Below, one piece after another: positions 8,329 through 17,192 of a stretch of 64,000 nucleotides of DNA; within the stretch, counting starts at the first letter, position 1, and the number at the start of each line of letters is the position of its first letter. Made by a program: the position numbers and the translations under genes. A model generated the notes under the pieces. It did not search any database. It saw only the letters and a list, made by a program, of their open reading frames with translations, and was not told the origin of the DNA. The stretch is from Leptospira paudalimensis (GTDB lineage Bacteria; Spirochaetota; Leptospiria; Leptospirales; Leptospiraceae): the NCBI RefSeq assembly GCF_026151345.1, contig NZ_JAMQPR010000001.1:781231-845230 (forward strand), given 5' to 3'.

Positions 8329-9057
8329 TTGTCCCATTCCATTCGCATCAAACTTTCTCCTGAAAGAATCAACTCTCTAAAAGAACTACAATCCCTTACG
8401 AATACTAGTTTTAAGGATGTTTCTCTTCTCCACCTAGCTTTTGTTCATAGGTCCTTTGCCAATGAGGATTCGGATCGGTATTTATCTGACAATGAACGAT
8501 TGGAATTTTTAGGTGACTCTGTCCTTGGGATCCTTGCCGCTGAATACCTTTATAAATCATTACCTAAGGGCAAAGAAGGAATCCTAGCGAAACTCAAAAG
8601 CAAAATGGTATCTGCACCTGCGATTGCAAAATTGGCACGTGTGTACCGGTTCCCTGATTTTTTGTTATTGGGGAAGGGTGAAAAGGAAAAGGGGGAAGTG
8701 AATTTAAATTTACAAGCAGATTGTTTTGAAGCCTTCTTAGGTGCACTGTATCTAGACCAAGGCTTAAACAGTTGTCGGATCTTTTTAACTCCACATTTCC
8801 AATCCATGGAAAAAAAAGTAGAGTCAGCAGAGGAAACAAAAGATTACAAAACCATTTTACAGGAATATTGCCAAAAAAAATGGAAAAAATTACCAGAGTA
8901 TGTTTTATTGAAAGAAGAAGGGCCTGACCACGATAAAGAATTTTCTGTATCGGTTTCGTGTGAAAATCATTTTCAAACAACGGGCGATGGAAAGAATAAA
9001 CGGAGAGCCGAACAAATGGCCGCAAAAGCAGCTCTGCGTGTTTTGAACTTATTATGA
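8329..9057 (+). CDS. rnc: ribonuclease III
   Basis: Endonuclease that cuts double-stranded RNA in rRNA and mRNA processing. The 242-residue protein has the catalytic signature NERLEFLGDSVLG (residues 55-67, with Glu59 and Asp63), the later DCFEAFLGALYLD helix holding the second acidic pair, and a C-terminal double-stranded-RNA-binding domain (about 170-240) ending in KRRAEQMAAKAAL. The start is a TTG placed directly after the acpP terminator, with no ribosome-binding site of normal spacing; a different nearby start cannot be excluded. It overlaps the following Nudix gene by an ATGA junction. Confidence 0.93.
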   Translation: MSHSIRIKLSPERINSLKELQSLTNTSFKDVSLLHLAFVHRSFANEDSDRYLSDNERLEFLGDSVLGILAAEYLYKSLPKGKEGILAKLKSKMVSAPAIAKLARVYRFPDFLLLGKGEKEKGEVNLNLQADCFEAFLGALYLDQGLNSCRIFLTPHFQSMEKKVESAEETKDYKTILQEYCQKKWKKLPEYVLLKEEGPDHDKEFSVSVSCENHFQTTGDGKNKRRAEQMAAKAALRVLNLL

Positions 9058-9518
9058 TCGATTTTTTACTCAAATCAAAATCCATGCGAGTCCGGGTAGC
9101 CGCACTCATCCAAGATCCCAAAGGCAAAATTTTACTCGTACAACAGCAGAAAAAACAATCTGGGTATTGGTTACTTCCTGGTGGGGGGATTGAATTTGGT
9201 GAATCTGGTGAAGAAGCTCTCAAACGAGAACTAAAAGAAGAATTGTCTCTCGAAGTAAGTCACACTGAATTTTTATTATTAAATGAATCCATTGATCCCA
9301 ACAAAAAAAGACACCTGATACAAATTGTATTTTTAACAAAGGTAAAAGAACTTTTGCCAGTACTCAATGCGAAAGAAAAAGCCATATCAGGTTTTGGGTA
9401 TTTCACTCCCAAAGAAATTTTGTCCATGGATTTACGACCTGATATAAAACATTTCTTTCGGACTAAAAGTACAAATAAACCTAGATATATTTCAAGCCCA
9501 TGGGTGAATGAACCATGA
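9054..9518 (+). CDS. Nudix hydrolase
   Basis: A 154-residue pyrophosphohydrolase that would cleave a nucleoside diphosphate linked to another moiety, with Mg2+. The Nudix box runs from Gly44 to Leu66 with Glu50, Arg58, Glu59, Glu62 and Glu63 in place; the final conserved glycine is Ser65 here. The substrate cannot be deduced. It overlaps rnc (ATGA at 9054) and aroB (ATGA at 9515), so the three genes are translationally coupled. The C-terminal tail is short and basic. Confidence 0.88.
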   Translation: MIDFLLKSKSMRVRVAALIQDPKGKILLVQQQKKQSGYWLLPGGGIEFGESGEEALKRELKEELSLEVSHTEFLLLNESIDPNKKRHLIQIVFLTKVKELLPVLNAKEKAISGFGYFTPKEILSMDLRPDIKHFFRTKSTNKPRYISSPWVNEP

Positions 9519-10615
9519 AGTTATCAGAACGAGAAGTCGTCGGATCAGGATTTATTTACCCTGTTGAATTACATGAAGACTTTGTTGGTCTTTCTGAAAA
9601 ACTTAAGAATCTCAAAAAAATATCACATGTCTTTGTTCTCACTAGCCGTGAAATCGCAGGCATTTATGAAAAATATTTAATCAAAGAACTCAAAAACAGT
9701 TCTCTTCCTTTTTCTTTTATCTACTTAAAGTCGGGTGAAAAAAACAAACACATTGACCGCGTCAAAAAAGTGTACCACCAACTCATAGAAGCTGATGCAG
9801 ATCGAAATGCGGTCATCATTGCCTTTGGTGGTGGAGTGGTAGGTGATTTTGCGGGTTTTATTGCAGCTACTTACCAAAGAGGGATTCGGTTCATCCAAGT
9901 ACCTACAACCTTACTAGCATGCGTGGATTCTTCTGTTGGTGGAAAGGTTGCGGTAAATGTTGATTCAGGTAAAAACATGGTGGGTGCATTTTACCAACCA
10001 CAATTTGTTTTTGCTCCACTCTTTACACTTTCTACATTACCAAAAAAAGAATGGAGTTGTGGTCTTGCAGAAGTGGTCAAACACTCCTTTTTGGATGGTG
10101 GGAATTTTTTTGAAAACCTTTCCAAATCAAAACGTTCTGATTTTTTTGAAAAGTCAGATACTTTGCGTTATGCGATAGAAGAATCTGTTCGAGTGAAATC
10201 ATCAATTGTTTCCCAAGATGAAAAAGAATCTGGATTACGTGCTGTTCTCAATTTAGGACATACAACTGGCCATGCAATTGAATCACTCACTCTATACAAA
10301 AAATATTCACATGGAGAAGCAGTTTCTGTAGGTCTTGTGACTGCATTGTTATTATCAAAAGAATTAGTTGGTTTTTCTGAATCCAACTTCCAAAAAGCCA
10401 TTTCACTCATGTCTCAATTAGAATTACCAACAGTATTGGAAGAAAAACCGGATTTGGTTTTGAAACACATGGAACATGATAAAAAAAAGGATGGGAATAC
10501 TTTAAAGTTTGTTCTCTTGGAAGACTTCGGTAAACCAAAGTTTGGTGTTCCTGTCGAAAGGAAACAAATACTAGAAATATTGAAACGCCATAAAGGAATC
10601 AAACTCCATGGGTAG
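9515..10615 (+). CDS. aroB: 3-dehydroquinate synthase
   Basis: Second enzyme of the shikimate pathway, converting DAHP to 3-dehydroquinate using NAD+ and a divalent metal. The 366-residue protein contains the NAD-binding AFGGGVVGDFAGF near residue 105, PTTLLACVDSSVGGK near 130 and KNMVGAFYQP. The zinc ligands are likely in AEVVKHSFLDG, LGHTTGHAIE (near 248) and YSHGEAVSVG (near 265). The ATG overlaps the Nudix stop, and the 3' end overlaps the MscS gene by 8 bases. Length and motifs are complete. Confidence 0.96.
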   Translation: MKLSEREVVGSGFIYPVELHEDFVGLSEKLKNLKKISHVFVLTSREIAGIYEKYLIKELKNSSLPFSFIYLKSGEKNKHIDRVKKVYHQLIEADADRNAVIIAFGGGVVGDFAGFIAATYQRGIRFIQVPTTLLACVDSSVGGKVAVNVDSGKNMVGAFYQPQFVFAPLFTLSTLPKKEWSCGLAEVVKHSFLDGGNFFENLSKSKRSDFFEKSDTLRYAIEESVRVKSSIVSQDEKESGLRAVLNLGHTTGHAIESLTLYKKYSHGEAVSVGLVTALLLSKELVGFSESNFQKAISLMSQLELPTVLEEKPDLVLKHMEHDKKKDGNTLKFVLLEDFGKPKFGVPVERKQILEILKRHKGIKLHG

Positions 10616-11504
10616 TGGAAGTATAAAGGAATTTTATTTAGATCTCAATCCATTAACTTTATTGAGAAGCAATAATCGAGAGTTTGCTGAAACTCTCATT
10701 TTGTTTGCGTATATGGTTGTGTTTGCTGTGATTTGTTACAAAATCACAATGTTCCTTGTGGAGAGAATTAAACCGGCTCTCGACCCAGTACATGAATACA
10801 ATCGTAGGAAAGTGGCAAGGATGGGTTTTTTACTCGTTTTTGCGATCGCCTATTTACCTATCATTTTTTCGAGTTTATCACTTCTTCCAACCGTGCTTGG
10901 TCTTGCTGGAGCAGGGATTGTGATCTCACTGAAGGAAGTTTGGCTCAACATGGTTGGATGGTTTATGATCATGGGTGCCAATGGATTTAAAGTGGGTGAT
11001 CGGATCGAAATTGATTCGATCAAGGGTGATGTTGTTAATATTGGATTTTTTAAGTTTACCTTACTTGAGATTGCACAAGACCCAAGATTTGAACAATCAA
11101 CAAATCGACTGATTCATTTCCCAAATTATAATATTGTTTTACACCGTTTTTTTATCGTATCCGAAACTATGGATTTTGTTTGGGATGAATTTCGTGTTTA
11201 TTTAGAACTGAGATCAAACTGGGAAAAAGCAGAAAAAATTTGTTCTCAAATTTTACACGAAGAATTGGTATTAGCTCCAGAACTTGTGGAATCCAAAATA
11301 CGAGAGATGTCAAAAAACTATCTCGTGAGACTTGGTAAAACAACACCAATTGTGTATACATCTTTGGAACCAGAAGGAACCATTTTAATGTGTTTGCGTT
11401 ATCTGACACCAATTCGTTCCAAACGATTGAATCGAATCTTAATCTCGAAAGAAATCTTAACAAAATTTAGAGAAGAAAATGACATCTACATCTACACCCA
11501 TTAA
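10608..11504 (+). CDS. MscS-family mechanosensitive ion channel
   Basis: A 298-residue inner-membrane channel protein that would open under membrane tension to release solutes. Hydrophobic helices lie at about residues 20-45, 68-90 and 92-125; the last, rich in Gly/Ala (VLGLAGAGIVISLKEVW), resembles the pore-lining TM3. The beta domain then begins with FKVGDRIEIDSIKGDVVNIGF. It is short for the family, with a small cytoplasmic domain. It overlaps aroB by 8 bases and the next gene by 26 bases. It could take part in osmotic protection, but the paralog class cannot be decided. Confidence 0.87.
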   Translation: MGSGSIKEFYLDLNPLTLLRSNNREFAETLILFAYMVVFAVICYKITMFLVERIKPALDPVHEYNRRKVARMGFLLVFAIAYLPIIFSSLSLLPTVLGLAGAGIVISLKEVWLNMVGWFMIMGANGFKVGDRIEIDSIKGDVVNIGFFKFTLLEIAQDPRFEQSTNRLIHFPNYNIVLHRFFIVSETMDFVWDEFRVYLELRSNWEKAEKICSQILHEELVLAPELVESKIREMSKNYLVRLGKTTPIVYTSLEPEGTILMCLRYLTPIRSKRLNRILISKEILTKFREENDIYIYTH

Positions 11505-12219
11505 AGACAGTCCTGTTTGGATTTTTATCTCCCTTCTCTTAGTGATTTTCCTTGGTGGGTTCTTATTTGGACCATGCAAAGGAAGTAGTGAACGACCAAA
11601 TACAGTTCCTAAAGATGCAAGTTTTGATAAAAAAACAAATCACTACCAAATGATTGGAGAAGGTTATTTTCGTGAATGGTATGAAAACGGGAATTTAGTC
11701 GCCATTGTACCCATCGATGCTCTTGGTAGACCTGATGGCATAGGAAAAAAATTAAACTATATCAATGGAACCACCATTATGGAAGGAAAAATGGTGAATG
11801 GTGAGAGAGATGGACTTTGGAAATTCTATTTTTCAGATGGCAAAATTTATATAGAACAAAATTACAAAGTTGGTTATCGAAAAAAACAACTTTGGATCCA
11901 ATCAGCTGAAATTGGAAATGAAAACGGAGCATACTTCCGTTACTACCGCAATGGACGTTTGAATGAAAAAGGGTTCTTTGACGGAGGGCTTCGTACAGGT
12001 GATTGGGTGAGATATTATCCAGATACAAAAGTAGAAGCAAAAGGTAGTTATTCAGAAGACAAAAAAATTGGTGAGTGGTTTTATTATTATCCTACTGGTG
12101 TAAAAGAAGCATCAGAATTATATTCCGAATCAGGGGAATTGATTTCGCGTAACACGTATTATCCGAATGGAAACCCATGGTGTATTGTGAAACAAAACAA
12201 AACACCTGAATGTAATTAA
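11479..12219 (+). CDS. MORN-variant repeat protein (YwqK-like), membrane-anchored
   Basis: A 246-residue protein with an N-terminal membrane segment (about residues 12-32, IFISLLLVIFLGGFLFG) and then repeated MORN-variant units such as YFREWYENGNL, GLWKFYFSDGK, AYFRYYRNGRL, DWVRYYPDTK and EWFYYYPTG. Such repeats form beta-hairpin solenoids. The family is sometimes called the YwqK antitoxin family, but no toxin gene is adjacent, so I do not call it an antitoxin. A Cys in GPCKGS just after the hydrophobic stretch may be lipidated, although the fit is imperfect. It overlaps the MscS gene by 26 bases and converges with the next gene 2 bases away. Confidence 0.72.
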   Translation: MTSTSTPIKDSPVWIFISLLLVIFLGGFLFGPCKGSSERPNTVPKDASFDKKTNHYQMIGEGYFREWYENGNLVAIVPIDALGRPDGIGKKLNYINGTTIMEGKMVNGERDGLWKFYFSDGKIYIEQNYKVGYRKKQLWIQSAEIGNENGAYFRYYRNGRLNEKGFFDGGLRTGDWVRYYPDTKVEAKGSYSEDKKIGEWFYYYPTGVKEASELYSESGELISRNTYYPNGNPWCIVKQNKTPECN

Positions 12220-12221
12220 AT

Positions 12222-13241
12222 TTAAAACTCTGTCGTTTTCCCAAATAATCCCAAGTTGTTTTGGATGAGATCAATATTAAAGAGTAATAAACTAAATAAA
12301 AATGTTACAAACAAAATGATAAGTATCGTGCTGAATATGGAAAAAAATCCGTTTCTTAAAAAACGATATTGTAAGTAGGCAAAACTGACAGAAAGGTTTT
12401 GCCAATTTTTATTTTTGGACTCACCACCCACTTTGTTGTAATTGAAGATATAAAACACAGACAAGAGTCCAATTAAAAAGAAAATAAAGTAACTAAATTC
12501 GCTTACATAATGTTTTTGTAAGAGAAAAAGTGGGATATAAATTAGATTCCCAATTAAAATTCCAATCAGAATGATCACAAGGACATGGAAAATAGGCGCA
12601 AAATAGGTGCCCGTTTTGGTTTGACCAGGAGATCTTCCTTCTTCTTCCAAAGAAGAGGAAAATTGTAAGGATTGAAACCCTTCATATGGTTCCTTGTCTT
12701 TGATGATGGTTCGATACGCTAAAATCGTAAAGATATATGTACAAACGAGGAAGAGAAAATAAAAATAGGAAAAAATATCTTTTTGAACCATTAAGTTCAA
12801 TTGGAAAAATATTTTTGGCAATAAGACAACAAGTGAAACTGGATACAAAACATGTGCCATTGATTTATGAAACCAAACTCGGAACATGTAGGTCATCGCA
12901 GTTGAAAATGTTAAAAAGAGATAAAACAATAGAAGTCCAAGTAGTAGTTTTTGGCCGATTAGCACTCGTTTGACGTTGTCTTTTGTGTCCTCTAAATCAG
13001 TATCAATTGGCAATTCTTTTGATTCTATTTCGACTAAAAAAGATTCAAGATAAGAGATTCTACCGATGACACCATTTTCAGTGATAACCTTCGGTTTTAT
13101 CGTTTCCAAATTTGTTTCTGATGATTCAGAAGCGATAAAATCAGGAAATTGAACTGTGTAGTCCACAAAAAGTGAGTGAAGGACAACCAGTGCAATGAAG
13201 AGAGGGGATAGGATTGGTAATTTTTTTCTGAATTGGGTCAT
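12222..13241 (-). CDS. multi-pass membrane protein of unknown function
   Basis: A 339-residue protein I do not recognise. After an N-terminal hydrophobic segment (about 8-25) comes a soluble stretch to about residue 90 (rich in Ser/Glu, including IGRISYLESFLVEIE), then at least five predicted membrane helices (about 93-115, 130-150, 158-178, 218-245, 255-275 and 305-330). The layout resembles Yip1-like membrane proteins only loosely. It is the second gene after the 13248-14234 protein, 6 bases downstream, so the two probably share a transcript and perhaps a function. Confidence 0.55.
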   Translation of the reverse strand: MTQFRKKLPILSPLFIALVVLHSLFVDYTVQFPDFIASESSETNLETIKPKVITENGVIGRISYLESFLVEIESKELPIDTDLEDTKDNVKRVLIGQKLLLGLLLFYLFLTFSTAMTYMFRVWFHKSMAHVLYPVSLVVLLPKIFFQLNLMVQKDIFSYFYFLFLVCTYIFTILAYRTIIKDKEPYEGFQSLQFSSSLEEEGRSPGQTKTGTYFAPIFHVLVIILIGILIGNLIYIPLFLLQKHYVSEFSYFIFFLIGLLSVFYIFNYNKVGGESKNKNWQNLSVSFAYLQYRFLRNGFFSIFSTILIILFVTFLFSLLLFNIDLIQNNLGLFGKTTEF

Positions 13242-13247
13242 TAGAGT

Positions 13248-14234
13248 TTAAAGAATTACAAAAATTGTCATCATACCAATCGCAAGTACAACAAGCATAA
13301 TGATATAAGGCATCAAATGGAAACTTTCATCAGCAGTTAAATTAGGATTTTGTTTTGCTTTCGTAATTTTAGCTGTTGGAGAGGCAACAGAGTTCATGAT
13401 ATTGGCAGCACCCATATTGCTATCAGTGGTTTTGATTTTCACTGAGTTTTCTTCTTCAATGATTTTTCCATAGATTTGTTCATTGATTTTGATCACAACT
13501 TCCGAAAAATTTTTGTTATTCGAAATGTTTACTATTTTAGCAGGGATTTGTTTGATCGCACCAGATTCTTCCTTTAACTCCAATGTGTTGATGATAGAAT
13601 CAGTGATTGAATCTCCAGGCACCAATCGTACATATACATTGTCACCTGCTTTCAGTTCTACGAGAGGTACACCATTGACTGGAGAGAGTTGGAATTTGAA
13701 CTGTACAATTTGTTTGTCAGCAGGGATCAGAAATCCAGACGCTTGTGGGACAGGTGTGACAGGAGGTGCTTCTTTTTTGGCAATCTCCTCTTCGTCCACA
13801 GTGGTTTTTGTCATGTCGTTTGGATCAATCAGTTCGAAATGGATTTCTACTTTTGGTTCTGAATTTCCCGCTGTACGTTTGTGAATTTCACTGAAAACAA
13901 AGTCCAATCGGTCCGTAAGATTGTGATCCATGTAGTGGAGGATCTCTTCTAAAAAACTTTCAGAACCAAACTTGGTTTTGATGAGTTCCTGTAAGGACTT
14001 TGTAATGTTTTTTTGTTGTTCTCCCTTATAGATCACCCTTTGCATTCGGTTATAAAAGTCTTGGAATGTGGACCGAACGGGCAGAAGTGAGAGGGGACTT
14101 GTACAAGAAACACCCTCAAATTTCACCGATTTGATTTCAACCGGGTCAATGATGGCAGAAACCATGGTGTACACCATATTGGCTTCGTCTCGAAGATTGA
14201 CTTTGACAGAATAATAGTTTGGTGTTTCAGGCAT
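13248..14234 (-). CDS. tail-anchored protein of unknown function
   Basis: A 328-residue protein with a single C-terminal hydrophobic segment in its last 20 residues (MPYIIMLVVLAIGMMTIFVIL), so it is probably tail-anchored with its body in the cytoplasm. The body has an alpha/beta N-terminal region, an acidic linker near 155-165 and a likely beta domain (about 175-270) with FQLSPVNGVPLVELKAGD. This weakly suggests a PilZ-like or OB-type fold. I start it at the ATG at 14234 because a good promoter lies just upstream, which places the longer TTG start inside the -35 box. It probably forms an operon with the downstream membrane protein. Confidence 0.55.
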   Translation of the reverse strand: MPETPNYYSVKVNLRDEANMVYTMVSAIIDPVEIKSVKFEGVSCTSPLSLLPVRSTFQDFYNRMQRVIYKGEQQKNITKSLQELIKTKFGSESFLEEILHYMDHNLTDRLDFVFSEIHKRTAGNSEPKVEIHFELIDPNDMTKTTVDEEEIAKKEAPPVTPVPQASGFLIPADKQIVQFKFQLSPVNGVPLVELKAGDNVYVRLVPGDSITDSIINTLELKEESGAIKQIPAKIVNISNNKNFSEVVIKINEQIYGKIIEEENSVKIKTTDSNMGAANIMNSVASPTAKITKAKQNPNLTADESFHLMPYIIMLVVLAIGMMTIFVIL

Positions 14235-14250
14235 AAGGTTCTTTTTTGAC

Positions 14251-14279
14251 AGTATCCATCTTTCGAAGAAAGCTGTCAA
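14251..14279 (-). promoter_or_regulatory. sigma-70-type promoter for the 14234 gene
   Basis: On the minus strand a perfect TTGACA (14279-14274) is followed by a 17-base spacer and GATACT (14256-14251), which matches TATAAT at four of six positions. Transcription would begin near 14244, leaving a leader of about 10 bases before the ATG at 14234. This supports the shorter start for that gene. Confidence 0.65.
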
Positions 14280-14294
14280 AAAGATTAGGTCATC

Positions 14295-15647
14295 ATGGGA
14301 ATCGTCTCTTTAATCACTATTCGTTACATCCGAGGGTCCCGCGTTTTGGGATTCCTCTCCATTAAATCCAGACTATCGTTCATCGTGATGGCAGTGGGAG
14401 TTGGGCTCCTTGTTGTGGTTCTTTCCATTTTTAATGGATTCCAAAAACAAGTGAAGGAATCCCTTTGGCAAGGTGGTCCACACATCACCATCGAAAATTC
14501 CTATGGTTCAGGGGCCATTTATGATTATGAGACTGTCATCAATCATCTCAAATCCGATCCAAAACTAGCAGAATCCTTTGTTTCTGTCGAAGGGAATATC
14601 ACAAGCCACGGCCTCATCCAAAGTAATAATAATTTTAACCCGATCATGATCCGTGCCGTTCCCATTGACTCGATTGAAAAATTGGTAGAAAATGGACTTC
14701 CAAATTTCCCTCGCATTTTGCAGTACAACCGTGATGAAATTCCTGCGATCAATACAAAAAAACTCGTAGTCGTCGGAAAGGAAATGAGTGCCATTTATGG
14801 GTATGGGATTGGACGTGAGATCACCATGGCTGTTCCTGGTGGCAGGTTCACAGTTGAACGAGGTGTGCAGGTAAACGTACAATCCTTTCGATTGGTAGGT
14901 CTTTTTAAAACCGGCTATTATAATTACGATTCGAAGTTTGTTTTTTTATCTCTCCCGCAAGCCCAAGAGTTTTTTAAGATGAAGGGTGCTGTGAACCAAA
15001 TTGCCATCAAGGTTCGTTCTCTAGATGATTTAAAACTCACCAAACATAGAATCTTATCTAGGTTAAACGAAGAAAATTGGAACCAAAAAATCCAAGATGA
15101 TACGTCTTGGTCAGTTCGAACGATTGCAGAAGAACAAGAGAATTTCCTTGCGGCCCTGCGATTGGAAAAAACCATAATCTCCATCATTGTGTTTCTTTTC
15201 ATCGTACTTGCTGCCCTTGGGATGGTAGCAACGGTCCACTCCCTCATTCGTGCGAAACGTAGGTCCATTGGAACCTTAAAAGCACTTGGCCTTGCATCGA
15301 ACGATATCCTACTCATCTTCACATTGAATGCCATGATCGTTGGGATATTGTCTTCACTTGTGGGTGGGATGACAGGGATTTTTATCGCTACCAAGTTAGA
15401 AGTCATCATCAATGCGATTTCGGAAATCATCAATGGAGTGGGGAGTCTTTTAAATCCAGGGGATTGGGATCCTGTGGAACTAGTTCCAAAAGATATCTAT
15501 TACTTTGATCACATCCCTGTGGACATTGATATTTCCTTTATCTTTATGGTGACAACTGCTGCTACCATTCTCTCAGGCCTTGCTGGGTATTTCCCTGCAC
15601 GTATGGCTGCAAATCTAAACCCAGTGGATACCATTCGCAATGACTAA
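14295..15647 (+). CDS. Lol-type lipoprotein-releasing ABC permease
   Basis: A 450-residue inner-membrane permease of the LolC/LolE family, which extracts mature outer-membrane lipoproteins from the inner membrane. It shows the family N-terminus with a first membrane helix (about 25-48), a long periplasmic domain (about 50-290) and three C-terminal helices (about 295-320, 340-365, 415-435) of the FtsX type, ending in [17 protein letters not shown]. Only one permease gene is present, so the transporter may use a homodimer. It overlaps the LolD gene by 8 bases. Its role fits the many lipoproteins encoded nearby. Confidence 0.86.
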   Translation: MGIVSLITIRYIRGSRVLGFLSIKSRLSFIVMAVGVGLLVVVLSIFNGFQKQVKESLWQGGPHITIENSYGSGAIYDYETVINHLKSDPKLAESFVSVEGNITSHGLIQSNNNFNPIMIRAVPIDSIEKLVENGLPNFPRILQYNRDEIPAINTKKLVVVGKEMSAIYGYGIGREITMAVPGGRFTVERGVQVNVQSFRLVGLFKTGYYNYDSKFVFLSLPQAQEFFKMKGAVNQIAIKVRSLDDLKLTKHRILSRLNEENWNQKIQDDTSWSVRTIAEEQENFLAALRLEKTIISIIVFLFIVLAALGMVATVHSLIRAKRRSIGTLKALGLASNDILLIFTLNAMIVGILSSLVGGMTGIFIATKLEVIINAISEIINGVGSLLNPGDWDPVELVPKDIYYFDHIPVDIDISFIFMVTTAATILSGLAGYFPARMAANLNPVDTIRND

Positions 15648-16338
15648 TTCTGAAATCAAACCAACTGTATCTGTTCGTAAATTAGAAAAATACTACCAAG
15701 TTGTGGACAAACGTTACCATATCATTTCTGGGCTCGACTTTGAAGTGTTACCCGGTGAAATCGTTTCTGTGGAAGGAGCTTCTGGTGTTGGAAAATCCAC
15801 ACTCCTCAATATCCTCGGAGCCATGGATTCGTTTGACGACGGTGAGGTGGAAGTCTGTGGAGTTTCACTGAAAAATCTAAGCGAAAAACAAAGAGAGAGT
15901 TTTCGTGCGGAAAAAATTTCTTTTATCTTCCAACAACACTTACTGCTTCCTGATTTTACTGCTTTAGAAAATGTGATGATGCCCCTTCTCATTGCTAGAA
16001 TGAATCCATCACAAGCAAAAGCAGAAGCCATTGAGATCTTAAAAAAAGTAGGTCTCGGTGAACGAACCGAAAGTTTTCCTTCCCAACTTTCAGGGGGAGA
16101 AAGTGCTCGTGTGGGTGTGGCACGTGCCCTTGTGGGGAGAAGGCAACTCATCCTTGCTGATGAACCAACAGGAAACCTCGACCGTGATAACTCCAGGCAT
16201 CTCATGGATCTCATCAAAGATTTACAAAACGAATTTAAGTTTTCTCTCATCCTTGTGACTCATGACTTAGAACTTGCTTCCATGGCTCACAAACGGAATC
16301 GAATTGTTTCTGGTAAACTATCGCCCGTTAGCCTGTAA
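15640..16338 (+). CDS. lolD: lipoprotein-releasing ABC transporter ATPase LolD
   Basis: A 232-residue ATPase with Walker [10 protein letters not shown] (about 47-55), the signature LSGGESARV near residue 148, Walker [13 protein letters not shown] near 170 and the switch histidine in LVTHD. The EPTGNLD form is typical of the LolD/MacB group. It overlaps the upstream permease and abuts the McsA/McsB-like gene by a single shared base (TAATG), so the gene order couples lipoprotein export and protein quality control. LolD is preferred over MacB because the permease is LolE-like. Confidence 0.88.
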   Translation: MTNSEIKPTVSVRKLEKYYQVVDKRYHIISGLDFEVLPGEIVSVEGASGVGKSTLLNILGAMDSFDDGEVEVCGVSLKNLSEKQRESFRAEKISFIFQQHLLLPDFTALENVMMPLLIARMNPSQAKAEAIEILKKVGLGERTESFPSQLSGGESARVGVARALVGRRQLILADEPTGNLDRDNSRHLMDLIKDLQNEFKFSLILVTHDLELASMAHKRNRIVSGKLSPVSL

Positions 16339-17132
16339 TGTATTGCCGGATTTGTGGCACAAAGGACACTCAATTTCAGATCTCTGGTAAATATGGGTGC
16401 GAACATTGTGTCACAGTGTTTAGTCTTCCCAAACAATCTCGCCGATTGTGGATACCCATTTCACTTTTAACAGAATTGGAAGAGATTTTCTCTCGAAGCC
16501 AATCCAAGATCCAAATCCTGTCTTTGAGAACTCGGCTCACAAGGAATTTGGCCCATTCACTGTTTCCATACTATGAACCAATGGAAATGGAAGTAAAACA
16601 ATTGTTAGATGCAAATGGATATTGGGAAAATTGGAAAGAGGGCTCAAACAGTTTTATCGTATCAAAAGAAGGAGTAGGTCCAGTTTACCATTTGTACTTG
16701 GGTTCAGAAGACCATGTACGTTTGGAAATTCTAAGAAATTTGGATCAAAGCTACGAACAATTTCGAAACACCAACAAAACGTTACCTACAAGGGTTTCTC
16801 GGGAAAATAGTTCTCTCCTTCGTTTGTTCTACAGACGAAAACACTGGGCATATCGCCCTGGGTTTGGGTTTATTTCGTCTTGTCCTACCAATTTGGGGAA
16901 AGGAAGGAGGGATTCTCTCCTCCTTGGGATAAGAGAAGGAGTGGATCCCAGGTTCTTTTCACTTTTCGAGAAACTCTCTGAATTTGGTATAGAAATTGCT
17001 CCTTCCACCGATCATAGAAGAGAGTCCCTGGGAAACTTCCGTGGACTTGTCGTAAAAATCTCGTGGAAGAACGCATTCGCGGTCCAAAAACGTCAGTTTT
17101 ACAAAATTCTTGGTTTACGAGGCTCCCTTTGA
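16338..17132 (+). CDS. McsA-like zinc finger fused to a shortened McsB-like kinase domain
   Basis: A 264-residue protein whose first 30 residues carry two CxxC pairs (C3/C6 and C21/C24), like the zinc motifs of McsA. The rest resembles the phosphagen-kinase domain of McsB, the protein-arginine kinase that marks proteins for ClpC. Matching points are LSLRTRLTRNLAHSLFP (61-77), SEDHVRLE (123-130), ISSCPTNLGKG (179-189, with Cys182) and RRESLGN (227-233, with Glu229). It lacks the roughly 100-residue C-terminal domain that binds phosphoarginine in Firmicutes McsB, and the usual NEEDH is GSEDH. The next gene is clpC, as in mcsA-mcsB-clpC operons. Kinase activity is uncertain; an adaptor role for ClpC is possible. 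Confidence 0.72.
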   Translation: MYCRICGTKDTQFQISGKYGCEHCVTVFSLPKQSRRLWIPISLLTELEEIFSRSQSKIQILSLRTRLTRNLAHSLFPYYEPMEMEVKQLLDANGYWENWKEGSNSFIVSKEGVGPVYHLYLGSEDHVRLEILRNLDQSYEQFRNTNKTLPTRVSRENSSLLRLFYRRKHWAYRPGFGFISSCPTNLGKGRRDSLLLGIREGVDPRFFSLFEKLSEFGIEIAPSTDHRRESLGNFRGLVVKISWKNAFAVQKRQFYKILGLRGSL

Positions 17133-17192
17133 ACCAGTACGGTCATGATGGGAACAAGGACGTTCGTCTAATTACTAAAGGCAGGGTGCGGC

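Noticed and set aside
11479..12219. Antitoxin of a toxin-antitoxin pair
   Set aside because: The YwqK name suggests it, but there is no small toxin gene next to it and the protein is membrane-anchored.
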